From: Aliiroseovarius sp. PrR006
Lineage (GTDB): Bacteria; Pseudomonadota; Alphaproteobacteria; Rhodobacterales; Rhodobacteraceae
DNA: 64,000 nucleotides
Reading direction: 5' to 3'
NCBI RefSeq assembly: GCF_010500215.1
Contig: NZ_JAAGOY010000008.1
Coordinates: 1 to 64,000, forward strand
How positions within the stretch are numbered: the stretch's first letter is position 1; each line of letters opens with the position of its first letter. The translations under genes and the position numbers were made by a program. The notes under the pieces were generated by a model. The model had not been told where the DNA came from. It did no database searches and worked only from the letters and a program-made list of their open reading frames with translations. Below, one piece after another: positions 34,103 through 43,098 of this stretch.

Positions 34103-35035
34103 ATGGATATTGTCGATAGCCACACAGGTGGCGAACCCACGCGCGTCATCCTGAACGGAGGCCCTGATCTGGGCACCGGCCCCTTGTCCCAGCGCGCCCG
34201 AATGTTGGCCGAAGAACACGAGGATTTCTATCTGTCCGTCATGCTGGAACCGCGCGGTCAGCCCGCCATGGTCGGCGCGCTGCTGGTTGAACCGGTGGAC
34301 CCGACCTGCGTCACCGGCGTGATCTATTTCGACGCGGGCGCGGTGATTGGCATGTGCGGACATGGCACGATCGGGTTGGCCGTGACGCTCTATCACCTTG
34401 GGCGAATCGGGCTGGGCACCCACCGGATCGAGACCCCCGTCGGCGTGGTCGAGGTTCTGCTGTCCGACCCCAACACTGTCACGGTGACGAACATCGAAAG
34501 CCGCCGCGTACTTGCGGGCGTCTCGGTCGATGTGCCTGGTCTTGGGCAAGTAACCGGAGACGTCGCCTATGGCGGCAACTGGTTCTTCATCCTTGATCCG
34601 TCTCCCCTGCCCGTCGATCCCGGCAGCATCCGCGCCCTGACCGATGCAGCCATCGCCATCCGCGACACCGCCAACGCTCAAGGCATCGGCGGCGAAAAGG
34701 GCGAGCCGATTGATCATGTGATCTTCCAAGACACCTCGCCCAATCCGGACATGCACAGCCGCAACTTCGTGCTCTGCCCCGACGACGCCTATGACCGTTC
34801 GCCCTGCGGCACCGGAAGCTCGGCCCGCTTGGCGTGTCTGATCGCTGACGGCAAGCTGCAATTCGGGGAAGAGATCACGCAGGAAAGCGTTATCGGTAGC
34901 CCCTATCGCCTGTCCTGCACGCCGGGGCCGAAGGGGGGTGTGATCCCGTCCATCACCGGCCAAGCTTCTATCATGGCAGAGGGTCGATTGATCTTTGACG
35001 CCGCCGATCCTTTCAGGAATGGTATCCGCACCTGA
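34103..35035 (+). CDS. 4-hydroxyproline 2-epimerase (proline racemase family)
   Basis: The 310-residue enzyme has both catalytic cysteines of the family, Cys85 in GMCGHGTIG and Cys235 in SPCGTGSSA, so it is an epimerase or racemase. The related trans-3-hydroxyproline dehydratases replace one Cys with Ser or Thr. It would convert trans-4-hydroxy-L-proline to cis-4-hydroxy-D-proline. The next gene, a D-amino-acid-dehydrogenase-like flavoprotein, is the expected second step, which favours 4-hydroxyproline over proline as substrate. The later enzymes of the pathway are not next to it. Confidence 0.87.
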   Translation: MDIVDSHTGGEPTRVILNGGPDLGTGPLSQRARMLAEEHEDFYLSVMLEPRGQPAMVGALLVEPVDPTCVTGVIYFDAGAVIGMCGHGTIGLAVTLYHLGRIGLGTHRIETPVGVVEVLLSDPNTVTVTNIESRRVLAGVSVDVPGLGQVTGDVAYGGNWFFILDPSPLPVDPGSIRALTDAAIAIRDTANAQGIGGEKGEPIDHVIFQDTSPNPDMHSRNFVLCPDDAYDRSPCGTGSSARLACLIADGKLQFGEEITQESVIGSPYRLSCTPGPKGGVIPSITGQASIMAEGRLIFDAADPFRNGIRT

Positions 35036-35059
35036 CCCACGCTTTCCACAAGGTCCAAG

Positions 35060-36298
35060 ATGTCTAACGAAATCACAATCATCGGTGCCGGTATCATCGG
35101 CGTCAGCATCGGGCTGGAACTGGCCCGCCGTGGCCAGAAGGTCCGCGTTCTGGACCGTAAGGGCGTCGCGGGCGAGACCTCGGCCGGGAATGCAGGGGCG
35201 TTTGCCTTTCAGGAGGTCGAGCCGCTGGCTAAACCCGGCATTATGAAGCAAGCGCCCAAATGGCTACTGGACCCACTCGGGCCACTGTCGGTTCCGCCCG
35301 CCTATGCGGTGCAGATCGCGCCTTGGATGCTCCGGCTGTGGCGCGCCAGCTGGCGCGACCGGTACGAAGGGTCCATGAAGGCACAGTCCGAGTTGATGCA
35401 TGTGGCCAAGGCAGCCTTTGAACGGCAGGTCGCGCATATCAACCGCGAAGACCTGATCCAGCGCAAAGGCCAGATGGCGCTTTATGAAGGCGAGAAAGCC
35501 TATCGCAGCACCCTGCCCGCGTGGGAGCTGAAGAAACAGCACGGCTTTGACGCCATCCACCTAACCAGCCCCGAGGCGATTGCCGAATATCAACCGGGCC
35601 TCCACCCGCGTTTCACCCACGGCGCGTTCACGCCCAACTGGTTCAACACCGTGGACCCGAAACTGTGGACCGAAACCGTGGCGCAGGCGTTGCGTGAAGC
35701 GGGGGGCGAGATCCAGATCACCTCGGTCCGAAACATCCTGCCCACGGAAACCGGGGTGCGGATCGACACGGATGATGGCGTGATTGAGACCCAGAAACTG
35801 ATCATCGCCGCCGGGGCTTGGTCCCACCATCTAGCGCACCATCTAGGTGACAAGATCCCGCTGGAAACCGAGCGTGGCTATAACACCACCCTGCCCCCCG
35901 GCGCGTTTGACCTGCGCACGCACCTGACCTTCAGCCAGCACGGTTTCGTTGCCTCGGTGATCAATGGCGGCGTACGGATTGGTGGCGCGGTGGAACTGGG
36001 CGGGCTGAAACTGCCTCCGAACTATAAGCGCGCGGATGCCCTGTTGAAGAAAGCCAAAGCGTTCATGCCGGGCTTGAATACGGAGGGCGGCACGCAGTGG
36101 ATGGGATACCGCCCGTCGCTGCCCGACACTCTGCCCGTTATCGGAGCCTCTCCCAAAGATCCGCGGGTGCTTTATGCCTTTGGTCATGGCCACTTGGGCC
36201 TGACGCAATCGGCAGGCACGGCGGAACTGGTCGCGGACTTGGCCCTTGGTGAAACGCCAGGGCTGGAACTTGCCCCCTTCGCGCCGACACGGTTCTGA
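35060..36298 (+). CDS. FAD-dependent D-amino-acid (D-hydroxyproline) dehydrogenase
   Basis: The 412-residue flavoprotein has an N-terminal FAD dinucleotide motif (IIGAGIIGVSIGLELARRG), ETSAGNAGAF, and the C-terminal YRPSLPDTLPVIG plus GHGHLGLTQSAGTAELVADL typical of the DadA family. It most likely oxidises cis-4-hydroxy-D-proline to the cyclic imino acid and passes electrons to the respiratory chain. It starts 24 bp after the epimerase gene. Confidence 0.87.
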   Translation: MSNEITIIGAGIIGVSIGLELARRGQKVRVLDRKGVAGETSAGNAGAFAFQEVEPLAKPGIMKQAPKWLLDPLGPLSVPPAYAVQIAPWMLRLWRASWRDRYEGSMKAQSELMHVAKAAFERQVAHINREDLIQRKGQMALYEGEKAYRSTLPAWELKKQHGFDAIHLTSPEAIAEYQPGLHPRFTHGAFTPNWFNTVDPKLWTETVAQALREAGGEIQITSVRNILPTETGVRIDTDDGVIETQKLIIAAGAWSHHLAHHLGDKIPLETERGYNTTLPPGAFDLRTHLTFSQHGFVASVINGGVRIGGAVELGGLKLPPNYKRADALLKKAKAFMPGLNTEGGTQWMGYRPSLPDTLPVIGASPKDPRVLYAFGHGHLGLTQSAGTAELVADLALGETPGLELAPFAPTRF

Positions 36299-36399
36299 GG
36301 CCAAATCGTTACAGAGCGCTCACGTCAACGTGCGCCGCATAGCGCTTCCATTTAGCGTCCAACACCCCATATCCTTGCCTTACCCATAAGGAGGACCGC

Positions 36400-36846
36400 A
36401 TGAGCTATCAAAAAACCCAAGACGCCATTGAACGCCTGACCCCGGAAGAATACCGGGTGACCCAAGAAAACGGGACCGAGCGGGCGTTCACGGGCAAGTA
36501 TGACAAGCACTACGAACCGGGAATCTATGTGGATGTCGTGTCCGGCGAGCCGCTGTTCGCCTCGTCCGCCAAGTTCAATTCGGGCTGCGGCTGGCCTGCC
36601 TTTTCGACCCCAATTGAAACCGCGCATGTGACCGAGCACCGTGACAGCACGTTCGGGATGGAACGCGTCGAAGTCCGCTCGAAACACGGTGACAGCCATC
36701 TGGGGCACGTGTTCCCCGACGGCCCGCGCGAAACCGGCGGGCTGCGCTATTGCATCAACTCGGCCTCGCTGCGCTTTGTACCGAAAGACCAGATGGAAGC
36801 CGAGGGCTATGGCGACTATCTTGACCTTGTGGAGGGAAACCAATGA
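36400..36846 (+). CDS. msrB: Peptide-methionine (R)-S-oxide reductase
   Basis: The 148-residue enzyme reduces the R epimer of methionine sulfoxide in proteins. Catalytic Cys118 is in [12 protein letters not shown] and resolving Cys63 in SGCGWPAF. The two CxxC pairs that bind structural zinc in many MsrB proteins are absent. AAGGAGG lies upstream of the ATG. msrA follows with a 4-bp overlap, so both epimers are repaired by one unit. Confidence 0.95.
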   Translation: MSYQKTQDAIERLTPEEYRVTQENGTERAFTGKYDKHYEPGIYVDVVSGEPLFASSAKFNSGCGWPAFSTPIETAHVTEHRDSTFGMERVEVRSKHGDSHLGHVFPDGPRETGGLRYCINSASLRFVPKDQMEAEGYGDYLDLVEGNQ

Positions 36847-37346
36847 CTGAACGCGCAATTCTGGCTGGTGGCTGTTTCTGGGGCATGCAGGACCTGATCC
36901 GCAAGATGCCCGGCGTGACGAAAACCCGCGTGGGATATACTGGCGGGGACGTTCCCAACGCCACCTATCGCAACCACGGCACCCACGCTGAAGGGATCGA
37001 GATCTGGTTTGATCCGGCCAAGACCAGCTATCGCACGCTGTTGGAGTTCTTCTTCCAGATCCACGATCCAACCACGGTGAACCGTCAGGGCAACGACCTT
37101 GGCACCAGCTATCGCTCGGGCATTTACTATTTGTCGGACGAGCAGAAGGCGACCGCGCTGGACACCATTGCGGACGTGGACGCCAGTGGGCTCTGGCCCG
37201 GCAAGGTCGTGACCGAGGTGAAAGCCGCAGGCGATTTCTGGGACGCTGAACCTGAGCATCAGGATTATCTGGAGCGTCTGCCCAACGGCTATACGTGCCA
37301 CTTTGCCCGCCCCGATTGGGTTCTGCCCAAGCGCGCTGCGGAATAA
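36843..37346 (+). CDS. msrA: Peptide-methionine (S)-S-oxide reductase
   Basis: The 167-residue enzyme reduces the S epimer of methionine sulfoxide. Catalytic Cys11 is in GGCFWG, followed by VGYTGG and the substrate-site residues in GIEIWFDP and [10 protein letters not shown]. The length is normal for the short MsrA type. It overlaps msrB (ATGA) and is followed 8 bp later by selO. Confidence 0.95.
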   Translation: MTERAILAGGCFWGMQDLIRKMPGVTKTRVGYTGGDVPNATYRNHGTHAEGIEIWFDPAKTSYRTLLEFFFQIHDPTTVNRQGNDLGTSYRSGIYYLSDEQKATALDTIADVDASGLWPGKVVTEVKAAGDFWDAEPEHQDYLERLPNGYTCHFARPDWVLPKRAAE

Positions 37347-37354
37347 GACCCCGC

Positions 37355-38821
37355 ATGACCCAACCAGATTTTGACAACAGCTTTGTTCGCGAGCTTTCCG
37401 GATTCTACGTCGACTGGAAAGGCGCGCAGGTGCCGGACCCGAAGGTCCTGCGCCTGAACCGCGCTTTGGCGGACGAACTTGGGCTGGACGCCGATCACCT
37501 TGAAACCCGCGAGGGCGCCGAGGAACTGGTGGGCATGCGCATTCCTGACGGGGGCACATCAATCGCGATGGCCTATGCGGGCCATCAATTCGGAGGCTTC
37601 TCGCCGCAACTGGGCGATGGCCGCGCGCTGTTGATTGGCGAGTTGATCGACACTGACGGAAAGCGCCGTGACCTGCATCTGAAAGGCTCGGGCAAGACGC
37701 CATTTTCACGCGGCGGCGACGGCAAAGCCGTGCTTGGCCCCGTCCTGCGTGAATACCTGATGGGCGAGGCGATGCATGCCCTTGGTATCCCCACAACACG
37801 CGCACTTGCGGCCACGACCACGGGCGAAACCATACTGCGCCAGAACGGCCCCGAACAGGGCGCAGTGCTGGCACGGGTCGCCGCCTCGCACCTGCGGGTT
37901 GGGACCTTCCAATTCTTCGCCGCACGCGGAGATCACGCGCGGGTCAAGCAGTTGGCGGATTACGCCATTGCGCGGCATTATCCCGAAATCGCAGACACTG
38001 ACTCACCGTATCTGGAACTGTTCCGTCAGGTGCAAGCCCGTCAGGCGGCGCTGATCGCCAAATGGGTCCATGTGGGCTTTGTCCACGGGGTGATGAACAC
38101 CGACAACATGACCATCTCAGGCGAGACAATCGACTATGGCCCCTGCGCCTTTATTGACGCCTACAGCTCCGACGCGGTCTTTTCTTCCATCGACCGGCAG
38201 GGGCGCTATGCGTTTGGAAACCAACCCAATCTGGCACAATGGAACCTTGCCCGGTTCGCCGAAACACTGGTGTTGCTGATCAATCCCGAGGATCAAGATG
38301 CCGCCATCGCACAGCTGATGCAGGTGCTCGAGGAGTTCCCCGCGCTTTATCAGCAGCATTGGCTAGACGGCATGCGCAAGAAGCTGGGGCTGAGCACCGC
38401 GCGGGACGAGGATTTGGATCTGGCCAACGACCTGCACAGCCTGATGCAAGAGGCGGGCAGCGACTACACCCGCACCTTCCGCGCGTTGTCGCGTGTGGCG
38501 GATGGCGATGCGACCGCGTTGGACGGGTTCATGACTGCCGACGGCACCAAGGGTTGGATCGCCCGTTATCAGCACCGACTAACCCATGACGGGGGCAACA
38601 ACGCGCGCACCGACGCCATGAACGCTGTGAACCCCATCTACATCCCGCGCAATCACAAGGTGGAAGAGGCTTTGACTGCGGCCTCCGACGGCGACATGGA
38701 AGTCTTTGATCGGCTTCTGGAAATCCTCTCATCCCCCTTCGATGAACAGCCGGGGGCCGAAGCCTTTGCTCTGCCCGCCCCGGACGGATTTGGCCCTTAC
38801 ACAACCTATTGCGGGACATAA
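37355..38821 (+). CDS. selO: Protein adenylyltransferase SelO (YdiU)
   Basis: The 488-residue pseudokinase-fold enzyme attaches AMP to protein hydroxyl groups. Landmarks are AYAGHQFGGFSPQLGDGRA, LHLKGSGKTPFSRGGDG (nucleotide site), HGVMNTDNM and DYGPCAFIDAY (metal site), and a C-terminal YCGT where some homologues carry selenocysteine. ATG 37355 (MTQPDFDNSF) is chosen over an earlier in-frame codon at 37295 that lies within msrA. SelO is linked to oxidative-stress control, which fits the msrB-msrA neighbours. Confidence 0.94.
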   Translation: MTQPDFDNSFVRELSGFYVDWKGAQVPDPKVLRLNRALADELGLDADHLETREGAEELVGMRIPDGGTSIAMAYAGHQFGGFSPQLGDGRALLIGELIDTDGKRRDLHLKGSGKTPFSRGGDGKAVLGPVLREYLMGEAMHALGIPTTRALAATTTGETILRQNGPEQGAVLARVAASHLRVGTFQFFAARGDHARVKQLADYAIARHYPEIADTDSPYLELFRQVQARQAALIAKWVHVGFVHGVMNTDNMTISGETIDYGPCAFIDAYSSDAVFSSIDRQGRYAFGNQPNLAQWNLARFAETLVLLINPEDQDAAIAQLMQVLEEFPALYQQHWLDGMRKKLGLSTARDEDLDLANDLHSLMQEAGSDYTRTFRALSRVADGDATALDGFMTADGTKGWIARYQHRLTHDGGNNARTDAMNAVNPIYIPRNHKVEEALTAASDGDMEVFDRLLEILSSPFDEQPGAEAFALPAPDGFGPYTTYCGT

Positions 38822-38890
38822 GCATCCGACCTTTAACCTGATCACACTGCGGCAGGAATGTCGGTTTCCCCCCCTCAATAGACCATTTCC

Positions 38891-39061
38891 AAACGCTTCA
38901 CTGTGCTAACTTTGTGGCACAACGGGCCTGTATCAGGGATGCCCGAGGTAAAGCGTTTCGGGATAAACTTGAGGTGCAAGTTTGTTTCGAAACACCCAGA
39001 ACACTGGCATCTCGCGCAGCGTTTCGGTTTTCCCTGTGTCAGGTTAAAATCGAAACGCTTT
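38891..39061. promoter_or_regulatory. Cluster of GTTTCG/CGAAAC sites upstream of the decayed tup locus
   Basis: AAAGCGTTTCG (38950-38960), a perfect 12-bp palindrome TGTTTCGAAACA (38983-38994), AGCGTTTCGG (39018-39027) and CGAAACGCTTT (39051-39061) share one half-site. A weaker AAACGCTT lies at 38891. The first and last are exact inverted copies over 11 bp. This looks like the control region of the transporter that has since decayed. Confidence 0.45.
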
Positions 39062-39077
39062 AGGCTAAGGGCGGCGT

Positions 39078-39143
39078 ATGCCGGATCTGTGGGAAGGAAT
39101 AAGCCAGGCGCTCTGGCTCTTGGTGACGCTGGACGCAGATCTG
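39078..39143 (+). pseudogene. Remnant of ABC permease N-terminus (TupB-like)
   Basis: From ATG 39078 the frame reads DLWEGISQALWLLVTLDADL, which resembles the start of tungstate permease TupB. The similarity then ends and the ATPase remnant begins at once, so almost the entire permease is missing. Confidence 0.5.
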
Positions 39144-39150
39144 CGTCGGG

Positions 39151-39608
39151 ACCACGATCCGGCGCAAAGGCAAGCGGCTGGTCGGGCCGATCGACCTAAC
39201 GCTGCGGGATCGGGGCATCACCATCGTGATCGGGCCGAACGGCGCCGGGAAAACATCGCCTATCCGTTATGCCTGCGCGGTGCTGCAAAAGCCGACGCGC
39301 GCGCAGGCCGAAACAGCAGGCACGCAAGTCGGACTGGGCCCAATGCTCGCCCATCCAGCCACTTTCCTACCCGGCGGTGAACGGCAGAAACTGGCCATCG
39401 CCCGCGCCATAATCACCGCCCCCGCACTGCTTTTTCTGGGCGAACCCTGTGCCTCGCTTGATGGGCGCGCCACCCGCGAGATTGAAGAGATTCTGCAACA
39501 CGCTGCCGCCCCGGGCACGTGTCTGATCATGTCTACACATGACATGGGCAAGCGCGCCGGTTGGCCGATGACGTGATGTTCCTTCTGAACGGAGACATCG
39601 TCGAATGA
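39151..39608 (+). pseudogene. Remnant of ABC ATPase (TupC-like), deleted and frameshifted
   Basis: Walker A is still readable (IGPNGAGKTS) at about 39230, then roughly 70 residues including the Q-loop are missing. The signature region returns as LPGGERQKLAIARAI, with Walker B as ALLFLGEPCASLD, where the Asp before Glu is now Gly. Near 39550 one base is lost: the current frame stops at 39576, but the next frame continues as QARRLADDVMFLLNGDIVE to TGA at 39606-39608. These lesions rule out a working ATPase. Confidence 0.8.
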
Positions 39609-39609
39609 A

Positions 39610-39962
39610 ATGCCTGTGACCGGGCTTGAGGCGCAGCTTCTGGTCGTGGGCACCGGTCAGGCGATCCGTCTGGGCGAGGCAGGCGATGTCGATGCCGTTC
39701 TGGGACACTCCCGCGCGGCGGAAAAGGCGTTCGTCACCGCAGGCCACGGCACCCATCGGCGCGAGATCATGTGTAACGACTTTGCCCTGATCGGCCCTGC
39801 CGAAGATCCGGCCAAAATCAAGGCCACCCCCATGTGAATGCTAAAGAGGCAAAGACGTTGGAAGATTGGCTGACGTCAAACCGCGCGCAGGAACTGATCG
39901 ACGGCTACCAGATCAACGGCGAAACGCTGTTTACCTTCAACGCGACGCCCGCGGGCCAGTAA
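39610..39962 (+). pseudogene. Remnant of tungstate-binding protein (TupA-like)
   Basis: ATG 39610 opens a fragment that lacks any signal peptide and resembles the middle of TupA: VVGTGQAIRLGEAGDVDAVL, then EKAFVTAGHGTHRREIMCND and FALIGPAEDPAKI. It stops at 39837. A second frame gives the C-terminus (TLEDWLTSNRAQELIDGY, then INGETLFTFNA) to TAA 39960-39962. The order of the three remnants, ATPase before binding protein, suits a decayed transporter operon. Confidence 0.75.
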
Positions 39963-39967
39963 CGCAG

Positions 39968-40957
39968 TTAGCTGCGCGCCATCAAACGGGCGACATCCAG
40001 CATCCGGTGCGAGAACCCCCATTCGTTGTCGTACCAGCCGAACACGCGCAGCAATCCGCCCTCGCAGACCGAGGTTTCGGGGCCCGAGATCACGATGCTT
40101 TCGGGGCGCATCCGCAGGTCGGACGAGACCAAAGGCTCTTCGGTCCAGCCCAGCACTTTGCCGGTCGCGCCCTCTTGCAAGATCGCGCGGGCCTCAGCCT
40201 CGGTGACGTCTTTGCGAACGCGAACGGTCAGGTCGATGCAGGACACGGACGCAGTGGGCACGCGGATCGCCCGCGCCTCGACCTTGCCGGCCAGTTCGGG
40301 CAGCACGTCGCCCACCAGCTTGTGGGCGCTGGTGGTGGTCGGCACCATCGACAGTGCTGCTGCCCGAGATCGTGCCGCATTGGCACGAGGTTTGTCCACG
40401 GTGGGTTGGCTGCCGGTATAGCAGTGCACGGTGGTCATATGCCCGCCAATCACACCCAACTGATCATCCAGCAGTTTCAACAGCGGGGCCAGCGCGTTGG
40501 TGGTGCAGGATGCGTTCGAGACAATCCGATGCCCAGCCAACTGATCCTCATTCGCGCCCAGCACCACGGTCACATCCGCCTCGGACGACGGGCCCGAGAT
40601 CAGGACATTGCGCGCACCTGCCGCCAGACCACGTTCCGCCACCGCGCGTTTACCTGCCATGCCGGTGCATTCCAGCACCACATCCACATCGGACAGGTCC
40701 ATCGTGCTAATGTCGGGCTTGGCATAGAACGGAATGCTCTGCCCGTTCAGGACAAGCGCCTGATCACCGGTCGAGACCTCGCCCGGGAATGGGCCAAACA
40801 CGCTGTCATATTTGAACAGGTAGGCGCAGGTGTCCAAGCTTTCGATATCGTTGATAAAGGCCACCTCGAACGGGCCGGGGTCCTGCGCCAAGATACGCAG
40901 AATGGATCGGCCAATGCGGCCAAATCCGTTCAATCCGATGCGAATCTTCTGTGACAT
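39968..40957 (-). CDS. gap: Glyceraldehyde-3-phosphate dehydrogenase, type I
   Basis: The 329-residue enzyme has the NAD motif GLNGFGRIGR, Asp37 in FINDIES (NAD preference), catalytic Cys151 in SNASCTTN and His178 in TTVHCYTG. It is somewhat divergent: the usual DQR-type loop after the catalytic His reads GSQPTVDKP. It may be a second paralogue rather than the main glycolytic enzyme. Its stop lies 6 bp from the tupA remnant, tail to tail. Confidence 0.87.
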   Translation of the reverse strand: MSQKIRIGLNGFGRIGRSILRILAQDPGPFEVAFINDIESLDTCAYLFKYDSVFGPFPGEVSTGDQALVLNGQSIPFYAKPDISTMDLSDVDVVLECTGMAGKRAVAERGLAAGARNVLISGPSSEADVTVVLGANEDQLAGHRIVSNASCTTNALAPLLKLLDDQLGVIGGHMTTVHCYTGSQPTVDKPRANAARSRAAALSMVPTTTSAHKLVGDVLPELAGKVEARAIRVPTASVSCIDLTVRVRKDVTEAEARAILQEGATGKVLGWTEEPLVSSDLRMRPESIVISGPETSVCEGGLLRVFGWYDNEWGFSHRMLDVARLMARS

Positions 40958-41212
40958 CGTTGATCCCTCGCGCGTGTTTCGGTGCCACAGAAGGGGAAAT
41001 GCGCGGAAGGTTCAACCCTTATGATCAAAACGCGTTCAGGGGCATATGGGCTTTCACCCCCTAGCCGGGATAATCATCCGTTTCTAATGCCGCCAGCGCG
41101 ATCAAGATATGACGAATGCTCACGTTTTCGTTTGTCGCATGGACGCGAGGGGCGAATTTGGTCCAGATATCCATAAACGCCGGAAAAGACAGGCGATGGG
41201 AAAGGGCGCGCC

Positions 41213-41848
41213 ATGCTGGACGCTTATGCACGTAAACTGATTGATCCCCCGCTGGATCGGGCCGGTGGCCTGTTGGCACGCACGGGTGTCAGCGCCAATA
41301 CGGTAACGTTGGTGGGGCTGGGCTTGGGGCTGTTGGCCGCGGCAAGCGTTGCGTTTGGGCAGTTCACGCTGGCCCTGTGGCTGGTCTTGGCCTCGCGCCT
41401 TGCGGATGGTCTGGACGGCGCAGTCGCCCGCGCCAGCACGCGTACTGACTTTGGCGGCTATCTGGATATCACCGCAGACTTTGCCTTTTACGGCGCCATC
41501 CCGCTGGCCTTCATCCTGCATGACCCAGCCACGAACGGCCTCGCCGGGGCGGTCCTGCTGCTAAGCTTCTACGTGAACGGCGCAAGCTTTCTTGGCTATG
41601 CGATCCTTGCCGCAAAAAGGGGCATGGACACCCACGCGCAGGGGATCAAGTCGCTCTACTATTCCAACGGCATTCTGGAAGGTACGGAAACCATCCTGTT
41701 CTTCGTCCTTCTCTGCCTTGTCCCCCGTTTCTTCATGCCTCTGGCATGGCTGTTCGCCATCGCCTGTTTCGCCACCGCCATTCTGCGTGTCTGGGGTGCG
41801 TATCAGGCCTTTGGCCCCACCATTTCCGATCAACAGGAGTCCAAATGA
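41213..41848 (+). CDS. ynjF: CDP-alcohol phosphatidyltransferase (YnjF-like)
   Basis: The 211-residue inner-membrane protein has the family signature DxxDGxxAR...GxxxDxxxD at Asp65, Asp68, Asp85 and Asp89 (ADGLDGAVAR, then GGYLDITAD) within about six membrane segments. Such enzymes transfer a CDP-linked lipid or head group to an alcohol. AAAGGG lies before the ATG. Its stop overlaps the ynjB start (ATGA). E. coli has ynjF downstream of ynjBCD; here it comes first but the link is kept, so a joint function is likely. The alcohol substrate is unknown. Confidence 0.85.
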   Translation: MLDAYARKLIDPPLDRAGGLLARTGVSANTVTLVGLGLGLLAAASVAFGQFTLALWLVLASRLADGLDGAVARASTRTDFGGYLDITADFAFYGAIPLAFILHDPATNGLAGAVLLLSFYVNGASFLGYAILAAKRGMDTHAQGIKSLYYSNGILEGTETILFFVLLCLVPRFFMPLAWLFAIACFATAILRVWGAYQAFGPTISDQQESK

Positions 41849-43053
41849 AACACCTTGCTCTTGCCGCCAGCCTGCTGGCGTCGACCCTTCTGCCCACGGC
41901 CAGCTTCGCCGATCCCGATCCTGCGAACTGGGACGCTGTGCTGGACGAGGCGAAAGGCCAGACCGTGTACTGGAACGCGTGGGGCGGCTCGCCCACCACG
42001 AACGCGTTCATCGAATGGGCCGGCGACCAGATCCAAGCGCGCTATGGCGTGACGTTGGAGCATGTGAAGCTGACCGACACTGCCGACGCCGTGACCCGCG
42101 TTTTGTCGGAAAAGCAGGCCGGTCAGGATGATGACGGCGCGATCGACATGATCTGGATTAATGGGGCCAACTTTGCCTCGATGAAGGACAACGGATTGCT
42201 GTTCGGCCCCTTCGCCGAGGACCTGCCGAACTGGCAATTTGTGGATGCCGAGGGCAAGACCGTCCGCACCGACTTCACCGTCCCGGTCGAAGGGTACGAG
42301 GCCCCGTGGGCGATGGCACAGGTGGTGTTCATGTATGACACGGCGGATATCGCCGAGCCGCTGCCCTCGGCCGCTGCGATCCTTGAGTGGGCCAAAGCCC
42401 ATCCCGGCCGCTTCACCTATCCGCAGCCGCCCGATTTCCTTGGCACGACCTTCCTGAAGCAAATGCTGGTCGAGCTGCTGGAAGACCCGTCGGTTCTGGC
42501 CGCACCTGTATCCGACGAGACCTATGCCGACGTCACCGCACCACTCTGGGCCTATCTGGAAGAACTCACGCCCGCCCTGTGGCGCGAGGGCCGCACCTAT
42601 CCGCCCAACGGCACCCGACAGATCCAGCTGATCAATGACGGAGAGCTGGACATGGCCGTGTCCTTCAGCCCCAGCGCCGCCTCGACCGCCATCGCCAACT
42701 ACGAACTGCCCGACACCGTGCGCACCTTCGTGCTGGACAAGGGCACGATCGGCAACGCCTCCTTCGTGGCGATCCCCTATAACTCGGGATCGAAAGCAGG
42801 CGCGATGGTGCTGGCGGACTTCCTGATGTCGCCCGAGGCACAGGCGAACGCCCAGGACCCCAACGTTCTGGGATATGGCACGGTTCTGAACATGGCCGCC
42901 TTGTCGGACGAAGACCGCGCCCGCTTTGACGCGCTGGATTTGGGCATCGCAACCCTGACGCCCGCCCAGCTTGGCCGCGTGCAGGACGAGCCGCATCCCA
43001 GCTGGATGACCCGCATCGCCGATGACTGGCAGTCGCGCTACGGCGTTCAGTAG
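41845..43053 (+). CDS. ynjB: YnjB-type ABC substrate-binding protein
   Basis: The 402-residue protein has a Sec signal (MKHLALAASLLASTLL, cleavage after SFA) and the YnjB pattern TVYWNAWGGSPTTNAFIEWA and DMIWINGANFASMK near the start. The ligand is not known; the family is near the thiamine and iron binding proteins. ATG 41845, with CAGGAG upstream, overlaps the ynjF stop; the frame opens earlier at 41746 inside ynjF and is ignored. Confidence 0.9.
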   Translation: MKHLALAASLLASTLLPTASFADPDPANWDAVLDEAKGQTVYWNAWGGSPTTNAFIEWAGDQIQARYGVTLEHVKLTDTADAVTRVLSEKQAGQDDDGAIDMIWINGANFASMKDNGLLFGPFAEDLPNWQFVDAEGKTVRTDFTVPVEGYEAPWAMAQVVFMYDTADIAEPLPSAAAILEWAKAHPGRFTYPQPPDFLGTTFLKQMLVELLEDPSVLAAPVSDETYADVTAPLWAYLEELTPALWREGRTYPPNGTRQIQLINDGELDMAVSFSPSAASTAIANYELPDTVRTFVLDKGTIGNASFVAIPYNSGSKAGAMVLADFLMSPEAQANAQDPNVLGYGTVLNMAALSDEDRARFDALDLGIATLTPAQLGRVQDEPHPSWMTRIADDWQSRYGVQ

Positions 43054-43098
43054 AACATCTCATTGCCCCGCGTCCTGTGCGCGGGGCAGTATCCAACC

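Noticed and set aside
36352-37377. 341-residue minus-strand frame over msrB and msrA
   Set aside because: Shadow of two genes with intact catalytic cysteines.
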